DNA of 39,381 bases from Caulobacterales bacterium (GCA_017302335.1 JAFLCT010000012.1:1-39381), one strand, 5' to 3'. Counted from the first letter of the stretch, positions 29,951 through 38,426 are shown. Numbers and translations are program-made. Notes: generated by a model not told the origin, from the sequence alone.

Positions 29951-30320
29951 GGACACCCTTTAAGCGGCCCGATGCGGCCGTTTCACGACCGGATATCGAC
30001 GGTCGGCGCGCGGTTTAGCGCCCTCCCCGGACGATGCGCAATATCCAGTCGGCTTTTGGCCGAAGACCAAACGTCGGATCGCCCAGACGATTTCGCGCCC
30101 GCCGATCTCCGTCGTGCCGGTCTTGGTCGCGGCCTTCATCAGGTACAGGGTCTCCGAATTCGGCCAGTCTGACACGACCGAAAGTAGGAAGCACGAAACC
30201 CTTCGCCAAGCCCGCGCAGCGGCGCTACTCATGGCTTTCCAACGGGATGGAACGCCAAGGAACGCTCGAGCGGACCCAAGCGTTGCGGTTTTTCGCGTCC
30301 TGGCGAAATTCGGGGGTGAT
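29951..30320. other. 370-base gap upstream of the hybrid kinase
   Basis: Between the divergent SleB gene and the hybrid kinase there is no firmly supported gene. It must hold both promoters, though no clear -35/-10 pair stands out. A short stem-loop CGACCG/CGGTCG lies at about 29985-30004. On the minus strand a frame from the ATG at 30139 to 29960 could encode 59 residues starting MKAATKTGTTEIGGREIVWAI; its first 25 or so codons have the high GC3 of real genes, but the end does not, and no family is recognised. Confidence 0.4.
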
Positions 30321-33300
30321 ATGAGGGCCGTCCACGTCTTCGCGCGGGCGTTCGATTTCGGGACCGTGCTGTCGCGCCTGGCGCGACGCCCCGTCACGTC
30401 TCCGTTTCAAAGCCTGTTGATCGGCGTCGTCTGCGCGGCCCTGGCCGTCGGCTTTCGTTTCGCGGCTTCCAGCCTGTACGCCCAGACCAGCGGCTTTATG
30501 ATTCTGCTGCCCGGCGTGATCCTGGCGGCCCTGGCGGGGGGGCGCATCGCGGGCTTCACCGCCACCGCCGGATGCCTGGTGCTGGTCCAGATGGTTCTGG
30601 GAAAGGATGTCCAGGGCGTCGGGGTGTGGGATCGAGCCGGCGTGGCCTCCACGGTCAATTTCGTCATCGTGGGCGTCTTCATCACCTTCGTCGCCGCCGC
30701 CTTGCGCGAGACGGTGATGCGGTTGGAGGCTTCCTTACGCGCCCTGACCGTTTCGGACGCCCGCGCCGAGGAGACCGAGACCTGGCTGCACGGGTTCAGC
30801 GAGCTGTCGCCGGCCCTTCTGTGGATGAGCGGCCCGGCGGGCGAATGCGTCCATCTGAACAAGGCTCAGCGGAAATTCTGGGGGGTGGACGACGATCTTT
30901 CGGCCTTCGAGTTCGCCTCGACCCTTCACCCCGACGATCAGGAGCGGGTCAGGGCCGAGACCATCGCCGCCGCTCGCGCGGCCCAGGGTTTCGTCGTCGA
31001 GGCGCGCTATCGGCGCGCCGACGGCGTCTGGCGCGTGTTGCGCACCCAGGCCCAGCCCCGCTTCGCCCGTGATGGGAGCTTCCTGGGCATGGCGGGGGTC
31101 AACACCGACGTCACCGAAGCCCGCGCCGCCGAGGCCGCCCTGCGGGAAAGCGAGGAACGTTTCCGCCTGATGGCCGACACCGCGCCCTCGCCGGTCTGGC
31201 TGACGAACACCGAGGGCGAGGTCGAATTCGCGAACACGGCCCTGGTCGAATTCCTGGGCGGTCCCGCCGACCGTATCCTGGGTCATGCCTGGAAACAGGC
31301 CGTGCACCCCGACGACCTGGGCGCCGTCGCCGCCGTCCAGGCTCAGGCCCGGCCCTCGCACCTGCCCTACGGCTTCGAAGCCCGGTTCCCGCGCGCCGAC
31401 GGCGCGTGGCGCTGGATGCGGGTCGCGGTCAAGCCGCGTCGCGACGGCGAAGGCGGCTTGTTGGGCTATGTCGGCATGGCCTTCGACACCACCGACACGC
31501 GCGAAGCCCTGGACGCCCTGGCCACGCAGGAGCGCCGCCAGAGCTTCCTTCTGGACCTCAGCGATCGCATCCGCGATCTGTCGGACCCCATCGAGATCAT
31601 GGGCGCGAGCGAAAAGGCCCTGGGCGACGAACTGGGCGTTCACCGCGTCGGTTATGGCGAATTGGATGCACGACGCGGGGTCGTGGCCAACACCCCCGAC
31701 TGGACATCCGGCGTCACCAGCGCCCAGGGCCGCTTCGGTCTGCACGTCTTCGGCGAAGCCCTTATGAAGGACCTGGCCCAGGGCCGGACAGTCGCGGCTC
31801 CCGACGTGCGCTTGGATTCGCGCACCGCCGATGTGGCCCACGCCTTCGAAGCCATCCAGACCCGCGCCATAATCCGCGCGCCGCTGATGCGCGGCGGTCG
31901 GCTGCGCGCCTTTCTCTATGTCCACCACACCCAGGTCCGAGACTGGACATCGGATGAGATCGCCCTGGTCGAGGATGTGGCTTCGCGCACCTGGACCGAG
32001 GTCGAGCGCGCTCGCGCCGAAACCGCCGTGCGCGAAAGCGAGCAACGTTTCCGCGCCGTCGCCGACACCGCCCCGGTGCTGATCTGGGTCACCGGCCACG
32101 ATCAGGTGCGCGAGTTTGTGAACCAGGCCTATGTCGCCTTCAGCGGCGGTTCCTATGAGCAGGCGCGAGAGGCCGACTGGCGCGCCATGATCCATGCTGA
32201 CGACCGCGACCGGATCGTCGCCGAATCCTTGGCCGGCGAAGCCGCCGGCGCGCCCTTCTCGATGGAGGCGCGCTATCGTCGTCACGATGGCGAATACCGC
32301 TGGCTGAAGACGTTTTCGCGTCCGCGCATGGGTCCGACCGGTCCCGTCGCCGGTTTCGTGGGCGTGGCCTTCGATGTCACCGAGATCCGTGAGACCAATG
32401 CGCGCCTGGCCGCCGCAGCCGCCGAGCGCGACGCCATACTGGGCCAGTTGGCCGAAGGCGTCGTCGTCACCGACCCGGAGGGCCGGGTCATCTTCATCAA
32501 CGAAGCGGCCGCTCGCCTGCACGGGGTGCTGACGCTCGACGTCGCGCCGAAAGACTATGCCGCGACCTACAATCTGCTGACCGAGGACGGCCAGGTCCAC
32601 CCGCCGGAGACCCTGCCGCTGGCCCGCGCCGTGCAAAAGGGCGAGACCGTGCTGGACGCCCGCTGGCGCATCCGCAGACCTGACGGCGTCGAGGTGCTGG
32701 CGGTCGGCAACGCGCGTCCGGTCTTCGGCGTCGATGGCGCGCGCATGGGCGCCGTCCTGACCCTGCGCGACGAGACCGCGCGCGTCGAGGCCGAGCACCG
32801 CATCGCCGAATCCGAGGCCCGCTTCCGCACCGTGGCCGACAGCGCCCCGGCCCTGATCTGGATGAGCGATGATCAATTTCAGATCATCTTCGCCAACCGC
32901 CGCTACAAGACCTTCTTCGGCGTCCGTTCGAACAGCCGCCTGACCCCCGCCTGGCGCCGCCGCATCCACCCCGAGGACCTGGCCCGGTTCGAGGCGGGCT
33001 TCGCCACGGCGCATCAGGTGCAAGACCGGTTCGAAGCCGTGGTGCGCATGGCCCATCCCACCTTGGGCGAACGCTGGCTGCGCACAGAAGGCGTGCCGCG
33101 CTACGACGCCTCGGGCGTCTTCCAGGGCTATGTCGGCGCCTCGATCGACGTCACCGACGCCAAGCGGGCAGAGGATGACCTGAAGCGCATCAACGAACTG
33201 CTCGAAGAGCGCGTCGGCGAGGCCCTCGCCGAAAAGGCCAAGGCCGAGGCCGACTTGCTGCACGCCCAGCGGATGGAGGCGGTCGGACGGCTGACCGGCG

Positions 33301-34382
33301 GCGTGGCCCATGATTTCAACAACCTGCTGACCGTGGTCATCGGCGCCCTGGACATGATCTTGCGCGCGCCCGAGGACGCCGCGCGGCGCAAGAAGCTGGG
33401 CGAGGCCGCCCTGGCCGCCGCCCGACGCGGCGAACGGTTGACGCACCAGCTCCTGGCCTTTTCGCGGCGCCAGGCCCTGCGCCCCGAGGCCATCGACCTG
33501 AACGGCCTGATCCGCGAAGGCGAGCCGTTGCTGCGTCGCGCCGTGGGCGAGGCGGTCGAGTTCAAGCTGAAGCTGAAACGCGGCGGCGTGCGGGTCAATG
33601 TCGACCCGGCCCAGTTCGAGGCCGCCCTGCTGAATCTGATCGTCAACGCCCGCGACGCCGTGGGCGACAAGGGCCGCATCACCGTCCTGACCCTGGATTG
33701 TACGGTCGCCGCCGGCGAGATTCCGGAACTGGCCGCCGGAACCTATGTCTGCGTCGCCGTGGGCGACGACGGCGCCGGCATGACGCCCGAAGTCATGGAC
33801 CGGGTGTTCGAACCCTTCTTCACCACCAAGTCCGTCGGCAAGGGCACCGGCCTGGGCCTGTCCCAGGTGTATGGATTCGCGCGCCAGTCCGGCGGCGGCG
33901 TCCGCATCTCGTCCAAGGTCGGGCGCGGGACCGAGGTCCGCCTGTTCCTGCCGCCGCTGGCCAACACAGAGGAGGCGCCGGTCGAAAGCGCGCGCGCCGC
34001 CTCGCCCATCGCGCCCGCGGGCCGCCGCATCCTGTTGGTCGAGGACGACGCCGCCGTGGCCGCCGTGGCCGCGGACCTGCTGAAATCCATGGGGCTGGAG
34101 GTCACCGTCGCCGAAACCGCCCCCCAGGCCCTGAACGTACTGAAGAAGAAGCGTTTCGACCTGATGATGACCGACATCGTCATGCCCGGCGGCATGACGG
34201 GCGTCGAACTGGCGCGCCGGGTCGCCCCCCGGCACCCGACCATGCGCATCGTCCTGACCTCGGGTTATGTCGGCGAAGATGTCGACGAAGCGTTGAAGGA
34301 CGCCCCCTGGCCCTTCCTGCCCAAACCCTATTCGGCCGACCGGCTGCGCCGCATCCTCGACGAGGGCGAACTGCCGGCCTGA
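30321..34382 (+). CDS. Multi-PAS hybrid sensor histidine kinase
   Basis: The 1353-residue protein begins with a membrane sensor region (about 29-125, three to four helices, DUF4118-like). It continues with PAS domains from about 152, 275, 571, 701 and 828, and a GAF-type domain between the second and third (about 400-560). A coiled-coil linker leads to the kinase core: His997 in GGVAHDFNNLLT (phosphoacceptor), NARDAV (N box), DDGAGMTPEVMDRVFEPFF and GTGLGLSQVYGF (G boxes). A C-terminal receiver (about 1236-1350) has the phosphoacceptor Asp1285 in MTDIVMPGG and Lys in PKPY. I use the ATG at 30321, preceded by GGGGGTGAT; the frame extends upstream to 30114 with no recognisable content. No cognate regulator is adjacent, so it is an orphan hybrid kinase whose signal and output are unknown. 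Confidence 0.92.
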   Translation: MRAVHVFARAFDFGTVLSRLARRPVTSPFQSLLIGVVCAALAVGFRFAASSLYAQTSGFMILLPGVILAALAGGRIAGFTATAGCLVLVQMVLGKDVQGVGVWDRAGVASTVNFVIVGVFITFVAAALRETVMRLEASLRALTVSDARAEETETWLHGFSELSPALLWMSGPAGECVHLNKAQRKFWGVDDDLSAFEFASTLHPDDQERVRAETIAAARAAQGFVVEARYRRADGVWRVLRTQAQPRFARDGSFLGMAGVNTDVTEARAAEAALRESEERFRLMADTAPSPVWLTNTEGEVEFANTALVEFLGGPADRILGHAWKQAVHPDDLGAVAAVQAQARPSHLPYGFEARFPRADGAWRWMRVAVKPRRDGEGGLLGYVGMAFDTTDTREALDALATQERRQSFLLDLSDRIRDLSDPIEIMGASEKALGDELGVHRVGYGELDARRGVVANTPDWTSGVTSAQGRFGLHVFGEALMKDLAQGRTVAAPDVRLDSRTADVAHAFEAIQTRAIIRAPLMRGGRLRAFLYVHHTQVRDWTSDEIALVEDVASRTWTEVERARAETAVRESEQRFRAVADTAPVLIWVTGHDQVREFVNQAYVAFSGGSYEQAREADWRAMIHADDRDRIVAESLAGEAAGAPFSMEARYRRHDGEYRWLKTFSRPRMGPTGPVAGFVGVAFDVTEIRETNARLAAAAAERDAILGQLAEGVVVTDPEGRVIFINEAAARLHGVLTLDVAPKDYAATYNLLTEDGQVHPPETLPLARAVQKGETVLDARWRIRRPDGVEVLAVGNARPVFGVDGARMGAVLTLRDETARVEAEHRIAESEARFRTVADSAPALIWMSDDQFQIIFANRRYKTFFGVRSNSRLTPAWRRRIHPEDLARFEAGFATAHQVQDRFEAVVRMAHPTLGERWLRTEGVPRYDASGVFQGYVGASIDVTDAKRAEDDLKRINELLEERVGEALAEKAKAEADLLHAQRMEAVGRLTGGVAHDFNNLLTVVIGALDMILRAPEDAARRKKLGEAALAAARRGERLTHQLLAFSRRQALRPEAIDLNGLIREGEPLLRRAVGEAVEFKLKLKRGGVRVNVDPAQFEAALLNLIVNARDAVGDKGRITVLTLDCTVAAGEIPELAAGTYVCVAVGDDGAGMTPEVMDRVFEPFFTTKSVGKGTGLGLSQVYGFARQSGGGVRISSKVGRGTEVRLFLPPLANTEEAPVESARAASPIAPAGRRILLVEDDAAVAAVAADLLKSMGLEVTVAETAPQALNVLKKKRFDLMMTDIVMPGGMTGVELARRVAPRHPTMRIVLTSGYVGEDVDEALKDAPWPFLPKPYSADRLRRILDEGELPA

Positions 34383-34440
34383 TGCGAAAACGGCCGCCGG
34401 GTCGCCCCGACGGCCGTATCCGTTCAACGATGCGTCAGGA

Positions 34441-34800
34441 TCAGCGTCGCGCCTTGCGGGCGGCGTAGCGCGCGTCGCGGCGCGCCTTCTGCTCTTCCTT
34501 GGTCAATTGTTTACGCTCCTTGCGGGCGGCGCGCTTCTCGGCGTCGATCGCGTCCTGGGCTTCGCGCTCGGCCGCCAGTTGAGCGGCTTCCTTCTCGGCC
34601 TTTTCGCGACGGCGCTCGGCCTTGGCCAGCTCATGCTCCTGGCGCAGGGCCTCCTTCTCGGCGGCGCGTTTGGCGGCCAGCTTTTCGAACTCGGGGTCCG
34701 GGGCGGCGGCCTTGGGCTTGAAACGGGCGAGCAGGGCCTTCTTGGCCTCCTGCTGGGCGGTCAAACGGTCGGTGAAGCCGGTGTTCTTCAGATCTCTCAT
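34441..34800 (-). CDS. DUF6481-family charged coiled-coil protein
   Basis: The 119-residue protein is almost wholly Ala, Glu, Lys and Arg, with long predicted helices and coiled coil (residues 15-119). The start MRDLKNTGFTDRLTAQQEAKKALLARF matches the conserved head of the DUF6481 family, common in alphaproteobacteria, which has no known function. There is no signal peptide or membrane segment. The ribosome site is weak: AAGGA is about 19 bases before the ATG. The gene is convergent with the kinase gene. A nucleic-acid or ribosome-associated role might be guessed from the charge, but the sequence does not show one. Confidence 0.8.
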   Translation of the reverse strand: MRDLKNTGFTDRLTAQQEAKKALLARFKPKAAAPDPEFEKLAAKRAAEKEALRQEHELAKAERRREKAEKEAAQLAAEREAQDAIDAEKRAARKERKQLTKEEQKARRDARYAARKARR

Positions 34801-34907
34801 GCGAGCGTATGGGTGTCCTTCATCGCGCGGTCGAAACGGCGACCGCCGTCGTCTTCATGTGGGATGCCGCACGCTGAACCCCAAACGGCGGCGAAAATCA
34901 AGGGTCG

Positions 34908-35402
34908 CTAGCCGGATTCGCCCGCCGGACGCGCACCTTGCAGCAAGGCCAGGATCAGTATGTCCTGGTCCACCGGCGTCTGGCAGCCCAGATCCAGGCC
35001 CCGCACCCGCGTCGTCACGCCGTCGTGGCGGATGCAGGCCGCGACGGGCCGACCGGTCAAGGCGCGACACCCGGTCCAACTCGTGGCCCAGTGCAGGGTC
35101 AGTCCCGAAGCCAGGGTGCGGGACCCGGCGTCCTCGCCCGTGTCGCCGCGCTCGCCCAGGGCCGCCCGCATGGCCTGGGGCGAGCAGGGTTCGGTCTCGG
35201 ACACCTCGACATAGGCGGCGCTGCGCGTCCAGGCCCCGTCGCTCTCCAGCACCAGACCGCCTTCGAACCGTTCGACCCGCATCGCGGTCGGGTCATAGGC
35301 GGTCTCCAGTCCGCCCAGCCGCATCGTCGCCGATTGGCTGGCGGCCAGGGACGCGACAAGGGGCGCGGCGAGGCTCAACAGCGCAAGGGCGGCGGTCTTC
35401 AT
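34908..35402 (-). CDS. Exported protein of unknown function
   Basis: The 164-residue protein has a clear signal peptide (MKTAALALLSLAAPLVASLA) and a GGAG ribosome site seven bases before the ATG. The mature part contains four cysteines (in EPCSP, GCRAL, AACIRH and LGCQT), which could form two disulfides in the periplasm. I do not recognise the family. It lies between the DUF6481 gene and a small lipoprotein gene, all on the minus strand but with gaps of more than 100 bases, so a shared transcript is possible but not certain. Confidence 0.75.
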   Translation of the reverse strand: MKTAALALLSLAAPLVASLAASQSATMRLGGLETAYDPTAMRVERFEGGLVLESDGAWTRSAAYVEVSETEPCSPQAMRAALGERGDTGEDAGSRTLASGLTLHWATSWTGCRALTGRPVAACIRHDGVTTRVRGLDLGCQTPVDQDILILALLQGARPAGESG

Positions 35403-35460
35403 CGGCGTCTCCGTTGCGCCGATTGGAGCGGTTCGGACCTCGCCCGTCGTCTGTCGAGAC

Positions 35461-35483
35461 CTGACGCCGTCGTCCCGCGTCAG
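35461..35483 (-). terminator. Hairpin after the small lipoprotein gene
   Basis: CTGACGC (35461-35467) and GCGTCAG (35477-35483) pair perfectly over seven positions with a nine-base loop. It begins 24 bases past the lipoprotein stop on the minus strand. No U-tract follows, so termination by it alone is doubtful. Confidence 0.3.
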
Positions 35484-35507
35484 GGCGAGCGTGTCAGAGC
35501 AAGAGCA

Positions 35508-35693
35508 TCAGTCCGGCTTCGACGCCTGTCCCACCGCCGCGCCCGCCGCGCCGCCCACGGCCGCGCCTACGGGACCGGCCACCACAGCCCCGGCCACGGC
35601 GCCGGTCGCCGCCTTCTGCTCGATGGTCGTTCCGCAGGCCGCCAGCATCAACAAGGCCAAGCCGCCCGCAACAGTCATGTTCGAAACTCTCAT
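35508..35693 (-). CDS. Small glycine-zipper lipoprotein
   Basis: The 61-residue protein has a lipoprotein signal peptide with lipobox LAAC (Cys20). The short mature chain is dominated by a glycine/alanine zipper (ATGAVAGAVVAGPVGAAVGGAAGAAVG), as in SmpA/17-kDa-antigen-like and entericidin-type small proteins. It would be anchored in the outer or inner membrane and could self-associate through the zipper. A GGAG site lies about ten bases before the ATG at 35693. No partner gene is evident. The function is unknown; envelope stress or membrane packing roles are only suggestions. Confidence 0.85.
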   Translation of the reverse strand: MRVSNMTVAGGLALLMLAACGTTIEQKAATGAVAGAVVAGPVGAAVGGAAGAAVGQASKPD

Positions 35694-36128
35694 GCTCTCG
35701 TGTCTCCTGTGCGACCAAGGAACGAACCGGTCACAGCGGAAGTTCCCCTTGCGCAGTCGCTTTTAGATATCGGCGGATAATGTGACGCCGTGAATCCTGA
35801 CGACAAATCCTCGCCGCGACCGATTCGACAACGGGCTGGAAGACATTCAGACAATGGATACAGTATTGCGTCGTATAGCTGTGACGACGACAGCGTCTTG
35901 TCTGTCCAACGCGCTCGGATGTGCGAATTCTTCTCATTTTTGTTGCGGCGCAGCATAAAGTTGCGAATCAACCACATTGACGCCATAAACGGATGGCTAT
36001 AGGCGCGCCTTCCCGACGCCCGGCCCTTTGCCGAGCACCGGTTCCGCGGCCGAACCCCGAGACGGGCGTTCAGCAGGCGAGACGACCCGAGGGCGACGAT
36101 TCCCGCCCTGCTGAACAGGACCACGCCT
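35694..36128. other. 435-base intergenic region, partly AT-rich
   Basis: No gene is supported between the small lipoprotein and the second SleB gene. Bases about 35830-36000 are much less GC-rich than the surroundings and contain short repeats such as TTGCGGCGCAGCATAAAGTTGCG (direct TTGCG copies 36 kb mark, 35943-35966). Short frames exist on both strands (for example a GTG-started frame at 35790-36002), but codon use is unlike that of the neighbours. It probably holds the divergent promoters of the lipoprotein and SleB genes. The hairpin at 36068-36116 is listed separately. Confidence 0.5.
36068..36116 (+). promoter_or_regulatory. Hairpin abutting the ribosome site of SleB paralog 2
   Basis: GTTCAGCAGG (36068-36077) and CCTGCTGAAC (36107-36116) are perfect 10-base inverted repeats with a 29-base loop. 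The right arm touches AGGA (36117-36120), the likely ribosome site for the TTG start at 36129. A hairpin here could affect ribosome access, or the arms could bind a protein dimer. Confidence 0.45.
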
Positions 36129-37181
36129 TTGTCCCATACCCTCAGCCTGAGCGCTTTCAGGCCTGCCGACCGTGTGGCGCGTATGCGGCCCATGGCGATG
36201 GCGGCCATGTTCGGCGGTCTGGTCGGGTTGGCCGTGGGCGGTGCCTATCTGGGCGGCGCGGCGGCGCGGGCGAGCACGGTGCGGGGCCAGGCTGAGCGCA
36301 TTCAGGCGGCGACGTCCGCCGGTTTCACCGAAGAGGCCCTGTCGGCCGCCGCCGGCGGCCTGGACGAAGGCGCCCTGGCCATCGCCCGGCGTCATGATCC
36401 CTACACCGTCGCCGGTTCGGCCCAGCGGGACCGCCAGGCGGCGCTGCTGACCGCCCGGCTGGAGCAGCTTCGTGGAACCCAGGACGCCGGTCTGCGTCAG
36501 GTCAGCCTGACCGGTCCCAAGGTCCAGCCCTTCCGCCTGGGCGTCGCCATCGACGAATCCCGCGATCTCGATTGCCTGACCCAGGCCGCCTATTACGAGG
36601 CGCGCGGCGAAGGTTCCGATGGTATGCGGGCGGTGGCTCAGGTGGTGCTGAATCGCGCCCGTCACGGCGCCTTCCCCAACAGCGTCTGCGGCGTGGTGTT
36701 CCAAGGCGCCGGGCGCCGCACCGGCTGCCAGTTCAGCTTCACCTGCGACGGCTCCATGCGGGGCCGCGTCAACCGCGCCGCCTGGAACCGCGCCCGCGAC
36801 ATCGCCTCGCGCGCCCTGTCCGGCTACGTCTATGCGCCCGTCGGTTCGGCCACCCATTTCCACACCACCGGCGTCAGCCCGGCGTGGCGCGGCTCTCTGA
36901 TCCGCGTGACCCAGGTCGGCCAGCACCTGTTCTACCGCTTCGGCGGGCGTTCCGGTTCGGGCGCGGCCTTCACCTATGCCGCGCGCCCCTCGGTCGCGAG
37001 CGACCAGGGCCAGTTGATCCAAGCCGGTCTCGATCCCGTCGAGACCGCGCGCCAGGCGGGTCAGGCCGTGGCCTACACCCTGTTGCTGGCGCAGGAAGGC
37101 CGTCCCGCCTCGACGCCCGAGGCGCCGACGGCTCAGGCCGCCTCCGCCGCATCGGAAGCCGCCCCCGCCAACCCCGCCTAG
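36129..37181 (+). CDS. SleB-type cell wall hydrolase (paralog 2)
   Basis: The 350-residue protein has an N-terminal hydrophobic segment (about 22-45, MAAMFGGLVGLAVGGAYLGGAA) that anchors or exports it. The SleB domain (about 138-265) has DCLTQAAYYEARGEG with the complete EARGE motif, VAQVVLNRA, NSVCGVVFQGAGRRTGCQFSFTCDGS and ATHFHTTGV. It should cleave peptidoglycan, the Glu of YYEARGE being the likely catalytic acid. The start is best placed at TTG 36129, with AGGA eight bases upstream; an ATG at 36183 is an alternative that lacks a nearby ribosome site. A short Ala/Pro-rich tail ends the chain. The paralog at 28757-29950 shares the core but has a longer tail and an altered EARGE motif. Confidence 0.9.
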   Translation: MSHTLSLSAFRPADRVARMRPMAMAAMFGGLVGLAVGGAYLGGAAARASTVRGQAERIQAATSAGFTEEALSAAAGGLDEGALAIARRHDPYTVAGSAQRDRQAALLTARLEQLRGTQDAGLRQVSLTGPKVQPFRLGVAIDESRDLDCLTQAAYYEARGEGSDGMRAVAQVVLNRARHGAFPNSVCGVVFQGAGRRTGCQFSFTCDGSMRGRVNRAAWNRARDIASRALSGYVYAPVGSATHFHTTGVSPAWRGSLIRVTQVGQHLFYRFGGRSGSGAAFTYAARPSVASDQGQLIQAGLDPVETARQAGQAVAYTLLLAQEGRPASTPEAPTAQAASAASEAAPANPA

Positions 37182-37210
37182 GGGCGGCGTCAACACCACT
37201 CATTGCGTCG

Positions 37211-37227
37211 TCCATGATGATCATGGA
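37211..37227. promoter_or_regulatory. Perfect 8-1-8 dyad upstream of the acyltransferase gene
   Basis: TCCATGAT, G, ATCATGGA form a perfect 17-bp inverted repeat. It lies 30 bases past the SleB stop and 58 bases before the acyltransferase ATG. This size and symmetry fit a binding site for a dimeric helix-turn-helix regulator. No known consensus is recognised. Confidence 0.4.
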
Positions 37228-37253
37228 ACAGGGCTTGCGGGACTGACCGGCGA

Positions 37254-37272
37254 CCGTCCCGCTCCGGGACGG
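37254..37272 (+). promoter_or_regulatory. Hairpin just before the acyltransferase ribosome site
   Basis: CCGTCCC (37254-37260), GCTCC, GGGACGG (37266-37272) is a perfect 7-bp GC-rich stem. It ends two bases before the GAGG ribosome site of the next gene. It could end SleB transcripts (no U-tract) or modulate translation of the acyltransferase gene. Confidence 0.4.
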
Positions 37273-37285
37273 ATGAGGCTTGATC

Positions 37286-38422
37286 ATGTCCGCGTCCCTG
37301 TCCCCGGCGTCTTCTCCCCCCCTGCGTGGCGGGGCGTTGGACGCCTTGCGTTTCGTCGCCGCCCTGTTCGTCGTGGTGTTCCATTTCGGAGATCAGGCGC
37401 CGATCGCTCTCAACGAGCTGCATCCCTTCCTGGACCGCGGTTATCTGGCCACCGACTTCTTCCTGATGCTGTCCGGCTTCGTCCTGGCCAAGGCCTATGG
37501 CCCGGCGGTCGCCGCGCGGCGCATCTCGCTGGGACGGTTCTGGTCCAAACGGTTGGCGCGCTGTTACCCGACGCACCTGATCACCCTGGCCCTGCTGGCC
37601 GCCATGGTCGGGGCTGGCGCCCTATTGGGTTTCACCTCGGACAATGCCGGTCGTTTCGACTGGTCCGGCCTGCCCGCCCAGGTGCTGCTGCTGCACGCCT
37701 TCGGCCTGGGCGGCGGCCACTGGAACATCCCCAGTTGGACCATCTCCACCCTGCTGATCTGCTACGCCTTCTTCCCCATGCTGTGGCGCGCCATGTTGCG
37801 CATCGCCAATCCGGCCTCCGCGCTCAGCCTGGGCCTGCTGATCCTGACCGGCTCGAACCTGCTCAGCGTCGCCCTGTTCGGTTCGGAACAGTTCAACCTG
37901 CCGTTCCAATGGTGTTTCTTCCGCGCCGCGCCCCTGTTCCTGGTCGGCCTGACCCTGGCTCGCGCGGTGCAGACCGCCCGCTTCAAGGCCTCGACGGCGC
38001 GCGTGATCGGTTTCGGCGGCGGCGCGGTCCTGGTGCTGAACGCCGTGTTGGCCGGTCCCGACATGATCAACATCCTGTCGATCTGCGCCGTCATGATCGG
38101 CTGCGGCGCCTCGCCGACCACCCGCGCCCTGCCCTTCGCCGCCTGGGGCGCGCGGGTCAGCTTCTGCCTGTTCATGGTCCACACCCTGACCGGCGCGGTC
38201 TGGTTCGACGTGGTCCAGCCGCTAGCCACGCGCCTGGTTCCGGCTCTGGCCGACAGCCCGGCGCTGGCCTGGGCGATGTGGAGCGGCGCCCTGGTCGCCA
38301 CGGTGATCGGCGCGGCCCTGTACGACCGTTTCGTAGACAGTCCGATCCAACGCGCGCTGAACGCCCGCCTGTTCGGCCGCCGCCCCGCGCCTCAGCCCCA
38401 GATGGAGACCGCTGCGGCCTGA
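37286..38422 (+). CDS. Acyltransferase-3 family membrane protein
   Basis: The 378-residue protein has about ten hydrophobic segments and the acyltransferase-3 (OafA/NodX-like) signatures: LDALRFVAALFVVVFHFGD with the conserved His after helix 1, YLATDFFLMLSGFVLAKAYG, FWSKRLARCYPTHL and WNIPSWTIS. Such proteins move acyl groups, often acetyl, from the cytoplasm onto sugars of the envelope, antigens or small exported glycans. No SGNH domain is fused at the C-terminus. The ATG at 37286 follows GAGG by seven bases; a TTG at 37280 would add only two residues. The acceptor is unknown; there are no polysaccharide genes nearby. It converges with nadC, four bases separating the stops. Confidence 0.9.
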   Translation: MSASLSPASSPPLRGGALDALRFVAALFVVVFHFGDQAPIALNELHPFLDRGYLATDFFLMLSGFVLAKAYGPAVAARRISLGRFWSKRLARCYPTHLITLALLAAMVGAGALLGFTSDNAGRFDWSGLPAQVLLLHAFGLGGGHWNIPSWTISTLLICYAFFPMLWRAMLRIANPASALSLGLLILTGSNLLSVALFGSEQFNLPFQWCFFRAAPLFLVGLTLARAVQTARFKASTARVIGFGGGAVLVLNAVLAGPDMINILSICAVMIGCGASPTTRALPFAAWGARVSFCLFMVHTLTGAVWFDVVQPLATRLVPALADSPALAWAMWSGALVATVIGAALYDRFVDSPIQRALNARLFGRRPAPQPQMETAAA

Positions 38423-38426
38423 CCGC

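Noticed and set aside
30114..30320. An N-terminal extension of 69 residues for the hybrid kinase.
   Set aside because: It has no family character, and the ATG at 30321 has a good ribosome site and leads into the membrane helices.
30735..34427. A 1230-codon open frame on the minus strand opposite the hybrid kinase.
   Set aside because: Long antisense frames are expected opposite GC-rich genes with strong GC3 bias. The kinase domains on the plus strand are unmistakable and the antisense product has no recognisable motif.
35790..36002. A 70-codon GTG-started frame in the AT-rich gap before the second SleB gene.
   Set aside because: No ribosome site, codon use unlike the neighbours and no recognisable motif.
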